Below are positions 12,175 through 46,685 of a stretch of 46,961 nt of DNA, in pieces (the first letter of the stretch is position 1; every line of letters starts with the position of its first letter). The stretch comes from Cristatella mucedo. Its lineage: Eukaryota > Bryozoa > Phylactolaemata > Cristatellidae. The stretch is taken from NCBI GenBank assembly GCA_009760855.2, contig WPIO01000434.1:1-46961 (forward strand), written 5' to 3'. The notes under the pieces were generated by a model. The model was not told the origin of the DNA, made no database searches, and worked only from the letters and a program-made list of their open reading frames with translations. The position numbers and the translations under genes are program-made.

Positions 12175-14194
12175 ACACAAACCTTGTGCACGGCAAACTA
12201 CTGTTTAAAAGTCGCATGCATGCACCTCAATTAGTTGCAAACATGTACCTCGATGTACCAAGGTTCATCATGGTGGCATGCAAGTCGCATATGATGCAGA
12301 GGTCGGTGGGTTTGTTATTTGTAGACACGTTGCTTCCGGTTTACTTACGGTCATATACGCTTTGTATAAGCATTTTTGTATTTAGCTAAAAATCATTGGA
12401 ACTTCCTGTGCCCTGCATAGATAACATTTTTGTCTCCTGAAAGCCCTCCGGCCAGTCATCTCAGTATTTTCTCAAGCTGCTGCTGCTGCTGCACGGTAGC
12501 TCGAGCTCGCAGCCAGTGAGCACGAGCATCGAAGAGAAAGCTGGCTGCACTCGTAGTCAGCCTGTGGACGTCGGGACAGAGGCTGACTGATGTATAGGAA
12601 GTGTCCACTGCTGCCGAGTGCCGAGCTCTCTGCAGGAAGCCATCTCGAGCTATCGTGGGCCGTTTCGCAGGGACCATGCGAGCCACTTCACGTTTGCCTA
12701 GCTGGAAACGTCGGATTCACATCTGCTTTCAGGCTGCCCAACTTCACTGCGCCCTCTTGCGATGCCGTTATATTCGCAGATCGGCCAGTGGCAGTGCATA
12801 GGGGTTAAACTGCGGTTAAGGCGAGGGGGAGGCTTGTCTGCGCAGGGAACTGCACGCCTTAGGTCTTAAGCTGTGTCCACACTGGCCTACGCTCCTAGTC
12901 GAGACAGTCGTTAACTTGACTTAACTTCGAACTAGCGTCGAACTTGCCATTCTTAAACTGTGCAACAGTGCGGAGTCAAGACTAGCCTTGTTATCGGGCT
13001 GTATCTGGTACGTCCTCTCTCACCTAGCGACCAGAGAGTTATCAGGAGTGTGGAGGTCGTAAAGTTATCGTTTGGCGGCAATTGGAAATAGAGTATCTAC
13101 TATCTGCGGAAACATACGTGCTGCTGCCTGTATACCTGCATACACTTATATACCAGCCAGCGAAAATTTAGTCACCATCATTCTAGAGGCAGCTTTCTGC
13201 ATAGATAAATTCCTGTATTCTGAGTGCTTGCGCTGCCACTGACTGGCATCCACTCGCAACACGTCCATGCAGGCGGCATCCATTTTGCTTTTTGGGTCTG
13301 TTCCTGAATTGTCGGCTTCATCAGTTGTCTCGGATCTACCGCCAAGAGGTAGACCACCCGGCTAATTCTTCAAACCTGGTCCGCGAGACCGAGAGACTCC
13401 GCGAGACTGTGTTTCTAGCCAACCTCCAGTTTCCGCCTCTTATCAGTAAAGCTGACGAAGTAGCCCCAAGTTCGAGGCTGCCTCGAGTCCGACAGTTCGT
13501 CAGTGTAGTCGGCGCTTTAGCCGAAGGGTTTCGGTGTTTGCACTCCACCAGCAAGGTCCTGGTTTCCGGTCCTGCAGCAGGCAATCCTTTATTGCTCACT
13601 GCAAGTGGAAGTGACAGCAGCTGAGGCTCTTCTACCGGTACGTCAACGAGAGCCTGACGAATCAGCTGACCATTGCACTGAATAATCGTCTGCAAAGTCA
13701 GTGGCGGTAACCCCCCCATCCGCACACACACAGCAGGTGCTTGGTGCCACCGCCCTTGGTAATGCGCTTTGAGTAATCGTGCGAATGCAGTTGTTTGTCT
13801 GCAGCTGCTGCAGTCAAAACGAGGCGAGCCCTTGGACACCGGGCCACCCAACTGCATCTGCTCTCTCTCTCTTCAGTGCGTCAAGCCGTACGCTTGCACA
13901 AGCCTCCTGTCTCAGCCTGCGCCCAAGGAGGCCACTGCCAACGGAGGGCGCCTGCGGGCCGACGAGCCGACACCATACTATTCTCTGCCGCCGCTTGAAG
14001 AGACGTCGCCTGGTGGCCAGACATCGCACTCGGCCTCTGGCGAGACCGGTGACGTCCCGACGCACTACCAAACACCCGGCTCCTTGTCGGCAGACGCCAA
14101 GCACACATACGCCTCGCTTGCCGGCGAGCCACCAGCAGCCCAACTGCCAGCAACCGAGTCGATTTACTTTGTGGTCGATGCAGTGAAACGCTAG
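6564..14194 (+). CDS. Putative mucin-like single-pass membrane protein, 4 exons
   Basis: Four exons join in phase: 6564-6813, 10503-10899, 11190-11436 and 13877-14194. The product would be about 400 residues. It has a Ser/Thr-rich segment (about 40% Ser plus Thr, with an NVT sequon), a roughly 90-residue ectodomain with six cysteines, one hydrophobic helix at 10775-10852 followed by RRRRR, and a tail of about 190 residues. The tail holds EYMQ, YYSL, YQTP, YASL and SIYFVV; the last fits the ITIM consensus (S/I/V/L)xYxx(I/V/L). The layout is that of a type I surface receptor that signals or is endocytosed through phosphotyrosine. I recognise no family. The joins of the last three exons are well supported. 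The link to the Ser/Thr-rich exon rests on phase alone, and other exons may lie between. The translation start is not fixed. Confidence 0.6.
6814..8440. other. Probable intron of the membrane-protein gene, 5' part
   Basis: Weak open frames at 7,372-7,578 (plus) and 6,907-7,191 (minus) have no recognisable similarity. A short (CATC)n run lies at 7,901-7,918. Confidence 0.35.
8452..8610 (+). mobile_element. tRNA-derived SINE (type 1)
   Basis: The copy contains ggtgctcgctcttcacgacc, the B-box gttgtgggttcgaatcatgc, then ggtggtgatagccgttaggg, ggctgttaagccagcag and an (ATTT)n end. It closely matches the copy at 42,295-42,447. Confidence 0.75.
8611..8770 (+). mobile_element. Second SINE-like head directly after the first
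   Basis: It starts with aaggcgcttgcacttcatga and has a B-box-like cgcgggtttgagagtcgtgc, then ccactaaggctcttttgatg. It is a diverged copy in the same orientation, abutting the ATTT tail of the first. Confidence 0.45.
8771..9950. other. Intronic sequence without recognised gene
   Basis: It holds a duplicated 19-bp block (9,398-9,416 and 9,455-9,473) and a short inverted repeat at 9,567-9,592. The longer minus frame at 9,019-9,507 has no recognisable domain. Confidence 0.4.
9398..9473 (+). repeat. Imperfect 57-bp tandem duplication
   Basis: The block ttacgtaataagagtgtac occurs twice exactly, 57 bp apart, with related catgttg.gtat sequence between. Confidence 0.8.
9960..10308 (+). mobile_element. 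LINE A 3' fragment with tail
   Basis: It begins accaggccaggcatcgt, as in the copy at 31.48 kb, passes tatggagaccctgcttttagctc (Gly-Asp-x-Ala-Phe block) and ends gtaaagtgcctagaaagagac plus (ATT)n. It is truncated at the 5' side and sits just upstream of the transmembrane exon. Confidence 0.75.
10503..10899 (+). CDS. Transmembrane exon
   Basis: The acceptor follows a pyrimidine-rich tract (ggtcgctttcag|tt) and the donor is tcgac|gtaagc. The exon carries CTVGC, LCLH, HCASC and PCHP cysteines, then the helix LSSVLGGLVAALAVIVAVVV, then LLRRRRR as stop-transfer. It enters in phase 1 and leaves in phase 2. The region is GC-rich, and the longer open frame on the opposite strand is a shadow. Confidence 0.7.
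11190..11436 (+). CDS. Cytoplasmic tail exon 1
   Basis: Acceptor gctgtccgcag|t, donor gatcgg|gtgagg, phase 2 in and phase 0 out. It encodes an Ala/Pro-rich start, then EHAIIALDNMEYMQTGRLLS and an acidic patch (DDVEDE). The joined codon after SerThr keeps the frame from the transmembrane exon. Confidence 0.68.
11437..11544. other. Start of the intron after tail exon 1
   Basis: Intronic; nothing recognised before the LINE fragment. Confidence 0.5.
11545..11969 (+). mobile_element. LINE A reverse transcriptase fragment
   Basis: It encodes remnants of the catalytic palm: YADDALPYCMC, then LKLNYDKTGLQALGKPSVAQ, matching the LKLNDDKTNLLFMGKPS block of the copy at 44.8 kb. It is frame-broken. Its 3' side runs into a SINE. 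Confidence 0.7.
11970..12088 (-). mobile_element. tRNA-headed SINE with LINE A 3' tail
   Basis: On the minus strand a tRNA-like head (gttggttcagtggttaagat, gctcgccccgaccaaggtcg) leads into gtgaagcgcc..agagattaagttctcttatggcactatacaaatg, which is the LINE A terminal block. The same design is seen at 19.9 and 42.3-42.5 kb. Confidence 0.7.
12091..12176. repeat. (AT)n microsatellite
   Basis: A TA-rich run with ATGC interruptions. Confidence 0.98.
12177..13615. other. Intronic sequence without recognised gene
   Basis: Open frames on both strands at 12.46-12.81 kb and a 173-codon minus frame at 13,336-13,857 show no recognisable family and overlap each other. Confidence 0.35.
13616..13709 (+). 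CDS. Possible unplaced exon
   Basis: Between acceptor agtgacag|cag and donor tggcg|gtaacc the frame reads LRLFYRYVNESLTNQLTIAL then NNRLQSQWR. It looks coding and has an NES sequon, but it leaves in phase 2 and so does not fit between the two tail exons. It could be an alternative exon, part of another gene, or chance. Confidence 0.25.
13877..14194 (+). CDS. Cytoplasmic tail last exon
   Basis: The acceptor is excellent (ctctctctctcttcag|tgc). The exon encodes 105 residues to the TAG at 14192-14194. Tyrosines sit in TPYYSLPPLE, THYQTPG, HTYASLAG and ESIYFVVDAVKR. It enters in phase 0, matching the previous exon. Confidence 0.72.
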   Translation, partial: CVKPYACTSLLSQPAPKEATANGGRLRADEPTPYYSLPPLEETSPGGQTSHSASGETGDVPTHYQTPGSLSADAKHTYASLAGEPPAAQLPATESIYFVVDAVKR

Positions 14195-14561
14195 CGCCTT
14201 CGCGTGCTGCCCCGCCCCCTAGTACCGAAGGCTCGAGCTCAGGCTGGCGGCTCGGCCTGTGACCGGATGCCGTCGCCAAGGCAGCCCTGCTAAAGCGATG
14301 CGCGCGAGCCCAGCAGATGCGCGACCTGCCTTTGTCAGTCAGCCCAAGGCTCGCTGCTTAGTCGCTCGTTGCTCGTTTTCGTGCTCGGCTCGTCGCTGTC
14401 ATTGTGGCTCACACCTGTCACGTGCCGGCTCACACCTGTCACGTGCTGGCTCACCAGGTCGGCACTCGAGAAATAGTTGAAACGGCTTACAGGTCGATGC
14501 AAGTCGTCCTTTATCCATGTGCCTCAACGCCCAGCTCCTCTTTTGTACTTGCGTCGTCTGT

Positions 14562-14567
14562 TTTATT
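14562..14567 (-). terminator. Possible poly(A) signal AATAAA for MTMR14
   Basis: On the minus strand this is the nearest AATAAA I found below the MTMR14 stop, 1.4 kb away. If used, the MTMR14 mRNA would overlap the 3' UTR of the convergent gene. Confidence 0.25.
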
Positions 14568-14966
14568 TTTGTTCGTTGAGCCGTCTCTGTTGGGACGGCA
14601 GTCGCCATGGATTGGACACGTGCCTCGACGGCAGCAAACTCTGCCCGAGGCGGCAGCCACACTGCAGTAGCTGCTGCCTCGGTGGGCCCGAGCGCCATTT
14701 TTACGAGCGTCTGCCGCACGCGTACATGCGCAGCCATTTTGCAACAATCACAGGCCACTCGCCATGGGGTTGCCAACGTAACTTATTGGGCAATGCAGGA
14801 CTTCCCGCATACCTGCTGGGGAAGGCATAGCAGCCAGAGGAACAGAGGGAGGAAGCAGCAGCCTATGGCTTGCTGTGCTCGGGTCCGCACTTCTTCTGAA
14901 GCCCATGCCGAGCCCTGTTTGAGCCCGTCTGCTCGAGCTCGCTGTTTTGCAATGTAATGCGCAGAA

Positions 14967-14972
14967 AATAAA
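14967..14972 (+). terminator. Poly(A) signal AATAAA of the membrane-protein gene
   Basis: This is the first AATAAA downstream of the stop at 14194 that I found on this strand, followed by a T-rich and then GT-rich stretch. It would give a 3' UTR of about 0.8 kb. Confidence 0.4.
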
Positions 14973-15976
14973 TACACTTCTTGCAAAGTGTCGATTCTCA
15001 CGTGTGTAATGGGGGGCATCCAGTCACCTCATTGCGCGATGTTGCAGGCGAGCAATAAAAAATAACAGCACAAATTGTGGCCATGACGAACTCTTATGAA
15101 AGCTCCATGAAAGCTCTTACAGGCGGGCAGCCTGCGGTCGAATGCTCGCAGCGCACACACTCGGCAGCGACGGCGGCGGGCCTCACCGGTTGTCAATTGG
15201 GTTAGTCCAAATTGCAGCACCTGCTAATAAATGCAGGCCTCACGCGGCAGCGATTGCTCGGCAAGACGTCTGTCGAAAAAGGAAGGCAGACGACGCTAGC
15301 TATCGAGGGCGACCGAGCTCAAGTCAATTGTTTGCTGCAGCGAAGCTCGTTTATAATCAGCAGCAGCAGCAGCAGTAGGTTCTAGAGCAAGCTAGTCAAG
15401 TCCTCCACGGTGGTCGGTCAAGGGCGGTGTCAGGCACTTATGGGATGCGCTCGCTCGTCATTTGCCAGAGCTGCAGTCACCACCAGCTGCCTGCCTGTCT
15501 GGCTACCTGCAGCCGTGGCAGCACGCTATCGTGCCTCCGTGGAGCACTGACTGCCGCCCAACTGGGCCACTATTAGCAATTGTCACCAGCCTCAGCAGCG
15601 CAGGCCCGCTGTCCACAGCACTACCGGCCGTCTTCCCGACGGGCGTGGATAGAACGTGTGGGCGTGTGGTCGATGGAGATGGCGAGCCTGTCCGGGGTTC
15701 GCCCAGCATTTTTGAAGAGGACAGCAGCAGCTAGATCACAAGACCTCATGATGGCAGCCACTAGCGTCTCAAAAAAACTGCCAACGTGAGCAGAGCGGGC
15801 GTCCGCCGGCGGCGGCAGCAGCAGCGGTGCGGCGGAGCCGCCTCGTCTTCGAGCCCTCGTCTCCGGAAGGAGAGAGTAGGCAGCAGGAGCGGTAAAGGAA
15901 GGCAATCAGGAGTGGTTAAGGAGAGGACGCAGAAGGAACAGAGAAGGAGCTGCGGGTGTGGCAGACGCCCGGGCGA

Positions 15977-40841
<24,865 letters not shown>

Positions 40842-41579
40842 CTTGATTAAAAAAAGCATGCGACAGAGAGACAAATTCACAGCAGACTGCAGTGAAAGGA
40901 TGCCAGAGCTGGCTCGCTGACAAGCAGGAGTCTTGAACTGGCCGAGCCTCTCCGGCAGAAGAAGCTGCGCTGGATCAACTTGCCGACGGCCACACCGTGG
41001 TATATAAAGAACAGCAGTTCTGCAGGTAGGTCGGGTGCAATGCCCAATAGTGGAACTGTGTCCACCTTGCCATGCTTCCAGCACCAATACGGTTGGCCAA
41101 CAACAATCCAGGCACCTAGGCTGCTGTGGCCCGATCTCCACCGCGCCCCTTAGAAGAGGTAGTGCTCCACGTGTAGCGCAAGGCTCCTGCCGATTTAGCT
41201 CACAATATGGGGCCACGTTCTGGCACCAGCGAATCTGCACTCTTTTCTGGCCCAGAGCTCTCATTCGACTATCGGGTAATTAGGAATTGTGCTACCAGGC
41301 ATTCACATACCTCTAAGCTCATTATTGGCAAGCTGCTAAGTCCGACAAGGAGCAAGGACAAGCGGTCAACAGAGTCCCCTAGAGACAGGCCCGAATAGAC
41401 AGAACTACCAAGAAAGCTGTTTTCTGCTCATGCTGGGTGGCAATACATTCCTGCCTGCCTGCACAATCGGAGCACTACGATGCAAATCGTGCCGAGCTTC
41501 GGCGGCTACATTGGCACATGCGTTTTTCTGCAGAAGCTCATTTCCCGGCTCTTATCGACATCGCTGCACGACCAACTAT
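40842..41579. other. Sequence upstream of the first visible MTMR14 exon
   Basis: A minus frame at 40,877-41,065 (LPAELLFFIYHGVAVGKLIQ) looks coding-like but does not match the MTMR14 N-terminus. Otherwise nothing is recognised. Confidence 0.35.
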
Positions 41580-41580
41580 G

Positions 41581-41592
41581 TACACACACACA

Positions 41593-41628
<36 letters not shown>

Positions 41629-41639
41629 CACGCACACAA

Positions 41640-41672
<33 letters not shown>

Positions 41673-41775
41673 TAGATAGGATATACCCACATATGTATAT
41701 ATATATATATATATATATTCTATAAATATACATACATACAAGCACACATATATATATTTATAAATATGAAAATAT
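41581..41775. repeat. (CA)n and (TA)n compound microsatellite
   Basis: CA block to about 41,640, then TATA/CATA blocks. Confidence 0.98.
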
Positions 41776-41779
41776 ATAA

Positions 41780-42240
41780 TAACACACTTCATAAAGCATC
41801 CTCAGGGAGCTCAATCTCTTTCTAGGTGCTTTATATTTGCTGCAAAGGAAACACGATCGAATGGTGAATAGTATCATGCTTGATAAACAGCAAGACTAAC
41901 ATGGTTAGGAGTGACAAGCACAGAGTCAGCATGCAAGTGTGGGTAGTGACAGCATGCAATAGTGTCAGCACACATAAGCACATAAAGGACGAATTACAGG
42001 GACCCACTGATGCTATCATAAATAGAAGCATTTCTAATTTCTTTTTAAATGTGGTCAAGCCACATAAAGTCCCAGGGGATGTCAAAACGGGGATCGGGAG
42101 GGAGTTCCAGGCTTACGAACTAAAGGCACGGTCTCCAAAAGATTTGAGATTTGTACGAGGTATAGGGAAACAGTTAGATTGCGAAAAGCAGGTGGTACGA
42201 TGCCTGGTGGGGCAGAAGATCTGATAGCTAGGCTGAAGCT
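41780..42240 (-). mobile_element. LINE A 3' fragment with tail
   Basis: It begins with the tail cttcataaagcatcctcagg and ctcaatctctttctaggtgc, then gaccaacatggttagga-like, aaaggacgaattacagggac, ttccaggcttacgaactaaa and ggtggtacgatgcctggtgg. It is truncated at 42,235. Confidence 0.8.
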
Positions 42241-42251
42241 CGGATGATCTT

Positions 42252-42545
42252 ACATATCAATTATATAGCATCCTAAGAGAACAAACTCTACAGGCTGTGA
42301 TTGCCCAGGAAGTAAGGTGCTCGCTCTTCACTGAGGTCGTGGCTTCGAATCCTTCAGAGAGTGAGCCTTTACAGTCACTGCAAGAGGTGGTGATAGCCGT
42401 CTAGACTCTTCTGCCTAACCAATTAGACTGTTAAACCAGCTTATATCCAGGCACTTTGAATATGCTGCAGGGCTTGAGCCTACGCCCTTGGTCGCTAAAG
42501 GCAAGCACCTTAACTTGGGGCCAAACCAGGTCGCCATAATAACAT
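42252..42545 (-). mobile_element. tRNA-headed SINE with LINE A tail, split by another SINE
   Basis: The tail part (42,252-42,294, tatagcatcctaagagaaca) and the head part (42,448-42,545, with ggctcaagccctgcagcat and gttaaggtgcttgcctttag on the minus strand) are separated by a plus-strand SINE. Confidence 0.65.
42295..42447 (+). mobile_element. tRNA-derived SINE (type 1) nested in another SINE
   Basis: It contains aaggtgctcgctcttcactg, B-box gtcgtggcttcgaatccttc, ggtggtgatagccgtctaga and gactgttaaaccagctta, like 8,452-8,610. The 4-bp sequence cagg flanks both sides (42,291-42,294 and 42,448-42,451), as a short target duplication would. Confidence 0.7.
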
Positions 42546-43310
42546 TATAGAGGCAATTTAGCCACACAAAAAGTCATCGGAAAGCCAGATATTGTCAAGC
42601 AGGTTGACCTTGTCGACCTTAACTCTCCCGGAGCCCTTCACTACAGACTTGATCCAAGCTATCGCTAGCGACCTGAGTACAGGCCATCTCTCAGCTTTCT
42701 GTTTTAGAATGCCAGCAGCCGGAATGTCACAGCTAGTTCTAGCTTCACAGGCCGATACCTACTGCTACATGTGCATCAATTTGATCTTGCGTTCGAGCAG
42801 CATTTTCTAATTCTTAAGCATATCTACATAGTCCATCGGTTTTTAATTGAGGGCAATGCCAACGACTTTTGGGACAGTCTGCTCTCTGACGGTTGACAGA
42901 TGAAACAAGATTCAACCCCTGGCAAAGACGGACAAAAGTCAAGCCCAGAGTGAAAAAAGAGAGCCTTCAAATGCACAGCTAATTTTTCATTTTATAAAAC
43001 CACTGGAAGATACCACACATGGAAATATCTATGACAACGTAGCTGCTAAAATCCAGTCGAATAGAGAGTCCTTGCTTACAGGCCATATTTAGCTCAGATT
43101 ACTGGAGTTTATCCATTCGCAAAGCAGGCATCATCGGCGGATCGCAGCTGAAGGTTATATGGTGTGGCGAATTTTCTAAAATGCGTTGCAGGACGGATGA
43201 AGGTTATAATTTCCCTACAGTGGCCCTTGGCTTCTGGGTAGTTACAAAGTGCAAAAGTTTTGAGCATGTAGCTAAGGCTTCCAAAAGGAAAAAACTCCAA
43301 AAGTGGAGGC
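42546..43310. other. Unassigned sequence
   Basis: No gene or repeat is recognised. Confidence 0.45.
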
Positions 43311-43314
43311 ATAA

Positions 43315-43500
43315 TGTCCCAAAGTTTTAGTCTTAGTCACTTCGTACAAGTCTCCAAAGGATTTGAGACTTGTACGAGGTATGGGTAAACAGTTAGATTC
43401 CAAAAAGTGGATGGCACGATGATTAGCCTGGTGAGGGAGCAGATCTGATAGGTAGGCTGGAGTCGAAGAATAAAGGAACCTAAAATAATATATATGAAAT
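43315..43500 (-). mobile_element. LINE A short fragment
   Basis: It contains caagtctccaaaggatttga, gacttgtacgaggtatgggt, aaacagttagattccaaaaa and gagcagatctgataggtagg, colinear with 44,240-44,365. Confidence 0.7.
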
Positions 43501-43880
43501 AGGACCTAAAGTATAAGCATCTTGAACCTGAGTAAAGACCCAGTGGTCAAGGAATAGCCTGTTCTCCTACAGCAGAGTTAGGCGAGATTTCTGGGGATGA
43601 AGAATTTCTCGGATGAGCAAGATGTAACTATACACCTAGCAGACAGGCTTAGCAAGACAGGCCAGGGGCTCAGCATGCTGTCCAATGACCAAAACAGACA
43701 ACGAGGACTGCTTAAAAACCGACCAGCACCTGTAAAGGCTGCAACCTACATTCCCAAGGGCCAACAAACAGGCAAAACCAAGAAGCCATCTCCAAAACGC
43801 GGTTTGGATGCGGAGACATGGGTGTGCCGGCTCATCACACAGGTACACGAAAGAGGTCTAACTAGCAGATCATCTGAATA
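43501..43880. other. Unassigned sequence between two LINE A copies
   Basis: A 94-codon plus frame (43,597-43,881) is Lys/Arg-rich without a recognisable domain. Confidence 0.35.
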
Positions 43881-43884
43881 ATGA

Positions 43885-45650
43885 TAATAACAATACATTT
43901 GATAAAGCACCACGAGAGAACTCAATCTCTTTCTAGGCGCTTTACATTTGCTGCAAAGGATGCACGATCGAATGGTTAGTGGAACATGCTCAATAAACAA
44001 CAAAATAACATGGTTAGGAGTGACATGCACTGGGTCAGTATTAAAGTACGGTTAGTGGCAGCAACCACAATGTCAGCACGCATACGAAAGCACACAAAGG
44101 ACGAATCACAGGGACCCACTAAATGCTGTGATAAAAAGATGCATTTTTTACTTCATTTTAAATGTGGTGAAGTCAGGAGGTGTCTTGACACAAGTAGGGA
44201 GTGAGTTCCACGCTTTGAGAACACACTACTAAAAGCACGGTCTCCACAGGATTTGAGGGTTGTACGAAGTATAGGTAAACAGTTCGATTCCAAAAAGCAA
44301 GTAGTACGATGCTTAGCCAGGTGGGGGGAGTAGATCTAAAAGGTAGGCTGGAGCCAAAGAATGAAGGGACCTAAAAGTGAGGAACACAACCTGGAAGTCG
44401 ATGAGTTGCTTGACTGGGAGCCAGTGCAGGTCAGTGAGAAGTGGTGTGATGTGGCAACTGCAATGCTCACGTCAGACAAGCCTAGCTGCAGAGTTTTGCA
44501 CCAGTTGTAAGCGCCTGATTTGCACAGGCCGGTATACCAGCTAGCAGTGAGTTACAGAAGTCAAGACAGCATGTCACGAATGCATGGACCAACTTGGACG
44601 TGGTATCTTTATCTAAACAAGCCCGAATTTTAGCAATGCCATGTAGCTGAAAGTAGGCAGACTTGACTGTTGAGCTGATGTGGTCGTCTAGTAAAAGGTC
44701 ACTTTGGACCATGACACCTAGATTTCGTGCAGATTCAACAGGAGATACGCTAGCAGAGCCAACTTTGAAGGTTAGCCTTTCCAATTTCCGAATCACACTT
44801 GGTTTGCCCATAAATAGTAAGTTGGTTTTATCATCATTCAATTTAAGAAAGTTTGCTGCCATCCATGTGCAGATGTCATCAATACATGCAGCAAGGGGGT
44901 TGAGAGAATTCGACGTGCTCGAGGGCTGGGATGAATCAAAGCAAAGATACAACCGAGTGTCATCCAGATAGAAGTGAAAGCCTGGATTGTGCTTGGCAAT
45001 CACATCGGCAAGAAGAATATAAACCGTGAAAAGAACAGGACCTAGCACGGAGCCCTGAGGTATCCCATATTTTAGAAGTTCCTCGGATGATCTTTTTCCA
45101 TTCACATCAATACTCTGGAGTCTCCCACTGAGATGGGACCTGAACCATTGCAGTGCTGTGCCAGTGATCCCCAGGCGATATGAGAGGTGCTAAAGAAAGA
45201 CTTGGTGATCGATAGTATCAAAACTTGCCGAAAGATAGAGGAAATCAAGCAAAGATACTCTACCTATTTCTGCATTCCTAAGTAGGTCGTTGTACACTCG
45301 AAGCAATGCTGACTCTGTGGAGTGATTAGCTCTAAAACCAAACTGGAAACTTACTAGCAAGGTTTACAGTTTCACTATATGAGTTCAGCTGGTCTGCCAC
45401 GACTCGTGCCAGTGTCTGATAGGAACGGTAGAAGGGAGACTGGGCAGAAGTTGCTCAAGTTCTCTTGGTCTAGTGTTGCTTTCTTGAGTAATGGCCTGAC
45501 TACAGCCTCTTTGAATAGTGCTAGAACATGACCTGATGCTAACGACATCTCTGCTTTCAAAGTGCAAGACTTACCGAAAACTTGTAGTCTTTGGCAAATA
45601 GGTCCAAACAGGCTCTCACAGCCAACGATGCCTAAAAAAAAGTAGGTTAG
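43885..45650 (-). mobile_element. LINE A, longest copy (CR1/L2-type reverse transcriptase), broken
   Basis: On the minus strand the order is AEMSLASGHVLALFKEAVVR, PLLKKATLDQENLSNFCPVS, YGIPQGSVLGPVLFTVY, FHFYLDDTRLYL (YLDD at 44959-44970), NFLKLNDDKTNLLFMGKPSV, ESARNLGVMVQSDLLLDDHI, FVTCCLDFCNSLLAGIPACA, then 3' UTR and the tail at 43,885-43,960. An open frame of 207 codons (44,482-45,105) remains. Frame breaks occur near 45,190 and 45,370, and the palm motif A region is disrupted, so it is inactive. The endonuclease part is missing. Confidence 0.9.
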
Positions 45651-45684
45651 GCTGTCTACAGATTGATACTGATATTGATACTGA

Positions 45685-45891
45685 CTGATGAGCATCCATA
45701 ACAAAGTCGGCAGCAAAATAAGATGCTGCCACCGGCTGTCCAGTCACCTGACAGTAACCAATGATGCTCTTAAATAAATCTCCTGCATCATTGCCTGGTA
45801 CTAGAGGCATCAAAATGTACTTGGGTGTGTTCACCATAAAAAGGATGTCTGCAGGCCAACCAGCCACAGTGTGCACATAGTAAAACAACAT
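45685..45891 (-). CDS. Unassigned coding-like frame next to LINE A
   Basis: The frame reads MLFYYVHTVAGWPADILFMV, then NTPKYILMPLVPGNDAGDLF and KSIIGYCQ, and stays open beyond. A candidate donor (tgtcag|gtgact) falls after Gln at 45748 in phase 0, which would fit MTMR14 exon a. However, the sequence does not resemble the known MTMR14 N-terminus, so I do not assign it. It could also be an exon of another gene. Confidence 0.3.
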
Positions 45892-46010
45892 CTTACCCAA
45901 TCCTAACCAAACCCACCCCAGAGCTGCTCGACAGGATGATAGGTGGAGAGGGAGTTGGAAAGAACTGAGAGTACACATTCCTTACGGTTATGCATCTGAA
46001 GAAAATCGTA
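45892..46010. other. Unassigned sequence
   Basis: Nothing recognised. Confidence 0.4.
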
Positions 46011-46011
46011 G

Positions 46012-46092
46012 AGTCAGGGCTGTAAAAGTGCCCAGAAAGATATTCAGTTCTCTTAGGGTGCTATACAAGTGTATTATTATAATTATTATAAG
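46012..46092 (+). mobile_element. LINE A solo 3' tail
   Basis: gtaaaagtgcccagaaagat, ttcagttctcttagggtgct, then (ATT)n. Only the terminal block is present, so it may be a very short truncated insertion or the end of a SINE. Confidence 0.65.
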
Positions 46093-46600
46093 CATACATC
46101 AAAGTACATAACCAAAAAATGAGAACATCATTGGGCAAATATAAGTAAATTCCAACATCAGGTTAACAGAAAAACGTCATGACAGAAGGTCAATGCCTAT
46201 ATAGGAATTGTATGAATCACGAAAAACTACAGGAAATGTGATGGGCTGGCCTGCCATTGACGGTGGTTGTTAGACACGCACAGTCTACAGTTCCTCGCCT
46301 GCATCTGATCTTTCCAGAAGTGAAATAACCGCACTAGCCTTTCGTCGACCACCTCGACCAACCACTCTAGAGCCCTCAAATGCTGGCACCTCCAGCTGTG
46401 AGACCGGCAGAGGATCAAAGCTGCCGATGCACAATGAAAAGCGTAGTAAACGACAGAAGACTTGTATTGACGACTTCTCAAATCACAGCAACAAACAGGC
46501 CTGTAGTGTTGTCACCGAAATTCTGGCTACCCAAAACTATATTACAAGGGTGCAGCATGAACGATATCAAGGCTTGCCTGCCGTGTTCGTACCCATGAAC
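46093..46600. other. Unassigned sequence
   Basis: An 84-codon minus frame (46,227-46,481) shows no recognisable domain. Confidence 0.35.
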
Positions 46601-46605
46601 TAAGC

Positions 46606-46685
46606 ACAATAATAATAATGCACTCACTTGATAAAGCGCCCTCAGAGAGAACTCGATCTCTTTCTAGGCACTTTACATGAGCGAT
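46606..46685 (-). mobile_element. LINE A solo 3' tail
   Basis: (AAT)n followed by cttgataaagcgccctcaga, ctcgatctctttctaggcac and tttacatgag; the family end block on the minus strand. Confidence 0.7.

Larger units (their letters stand above)
14195..15976. other. Convergent 3' intergenic region
   Basis: This is the space between the stops of the two convergent genes. It holds two copies of a 20-bp repeat with CACGTG cores at 14,405-14,445, the AATAAA signals, and a short CAG run at 15,360-15,374. Open frames on both strands at 15.5-15.9 kb show no recognisable protein. Confidence 0.5.
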
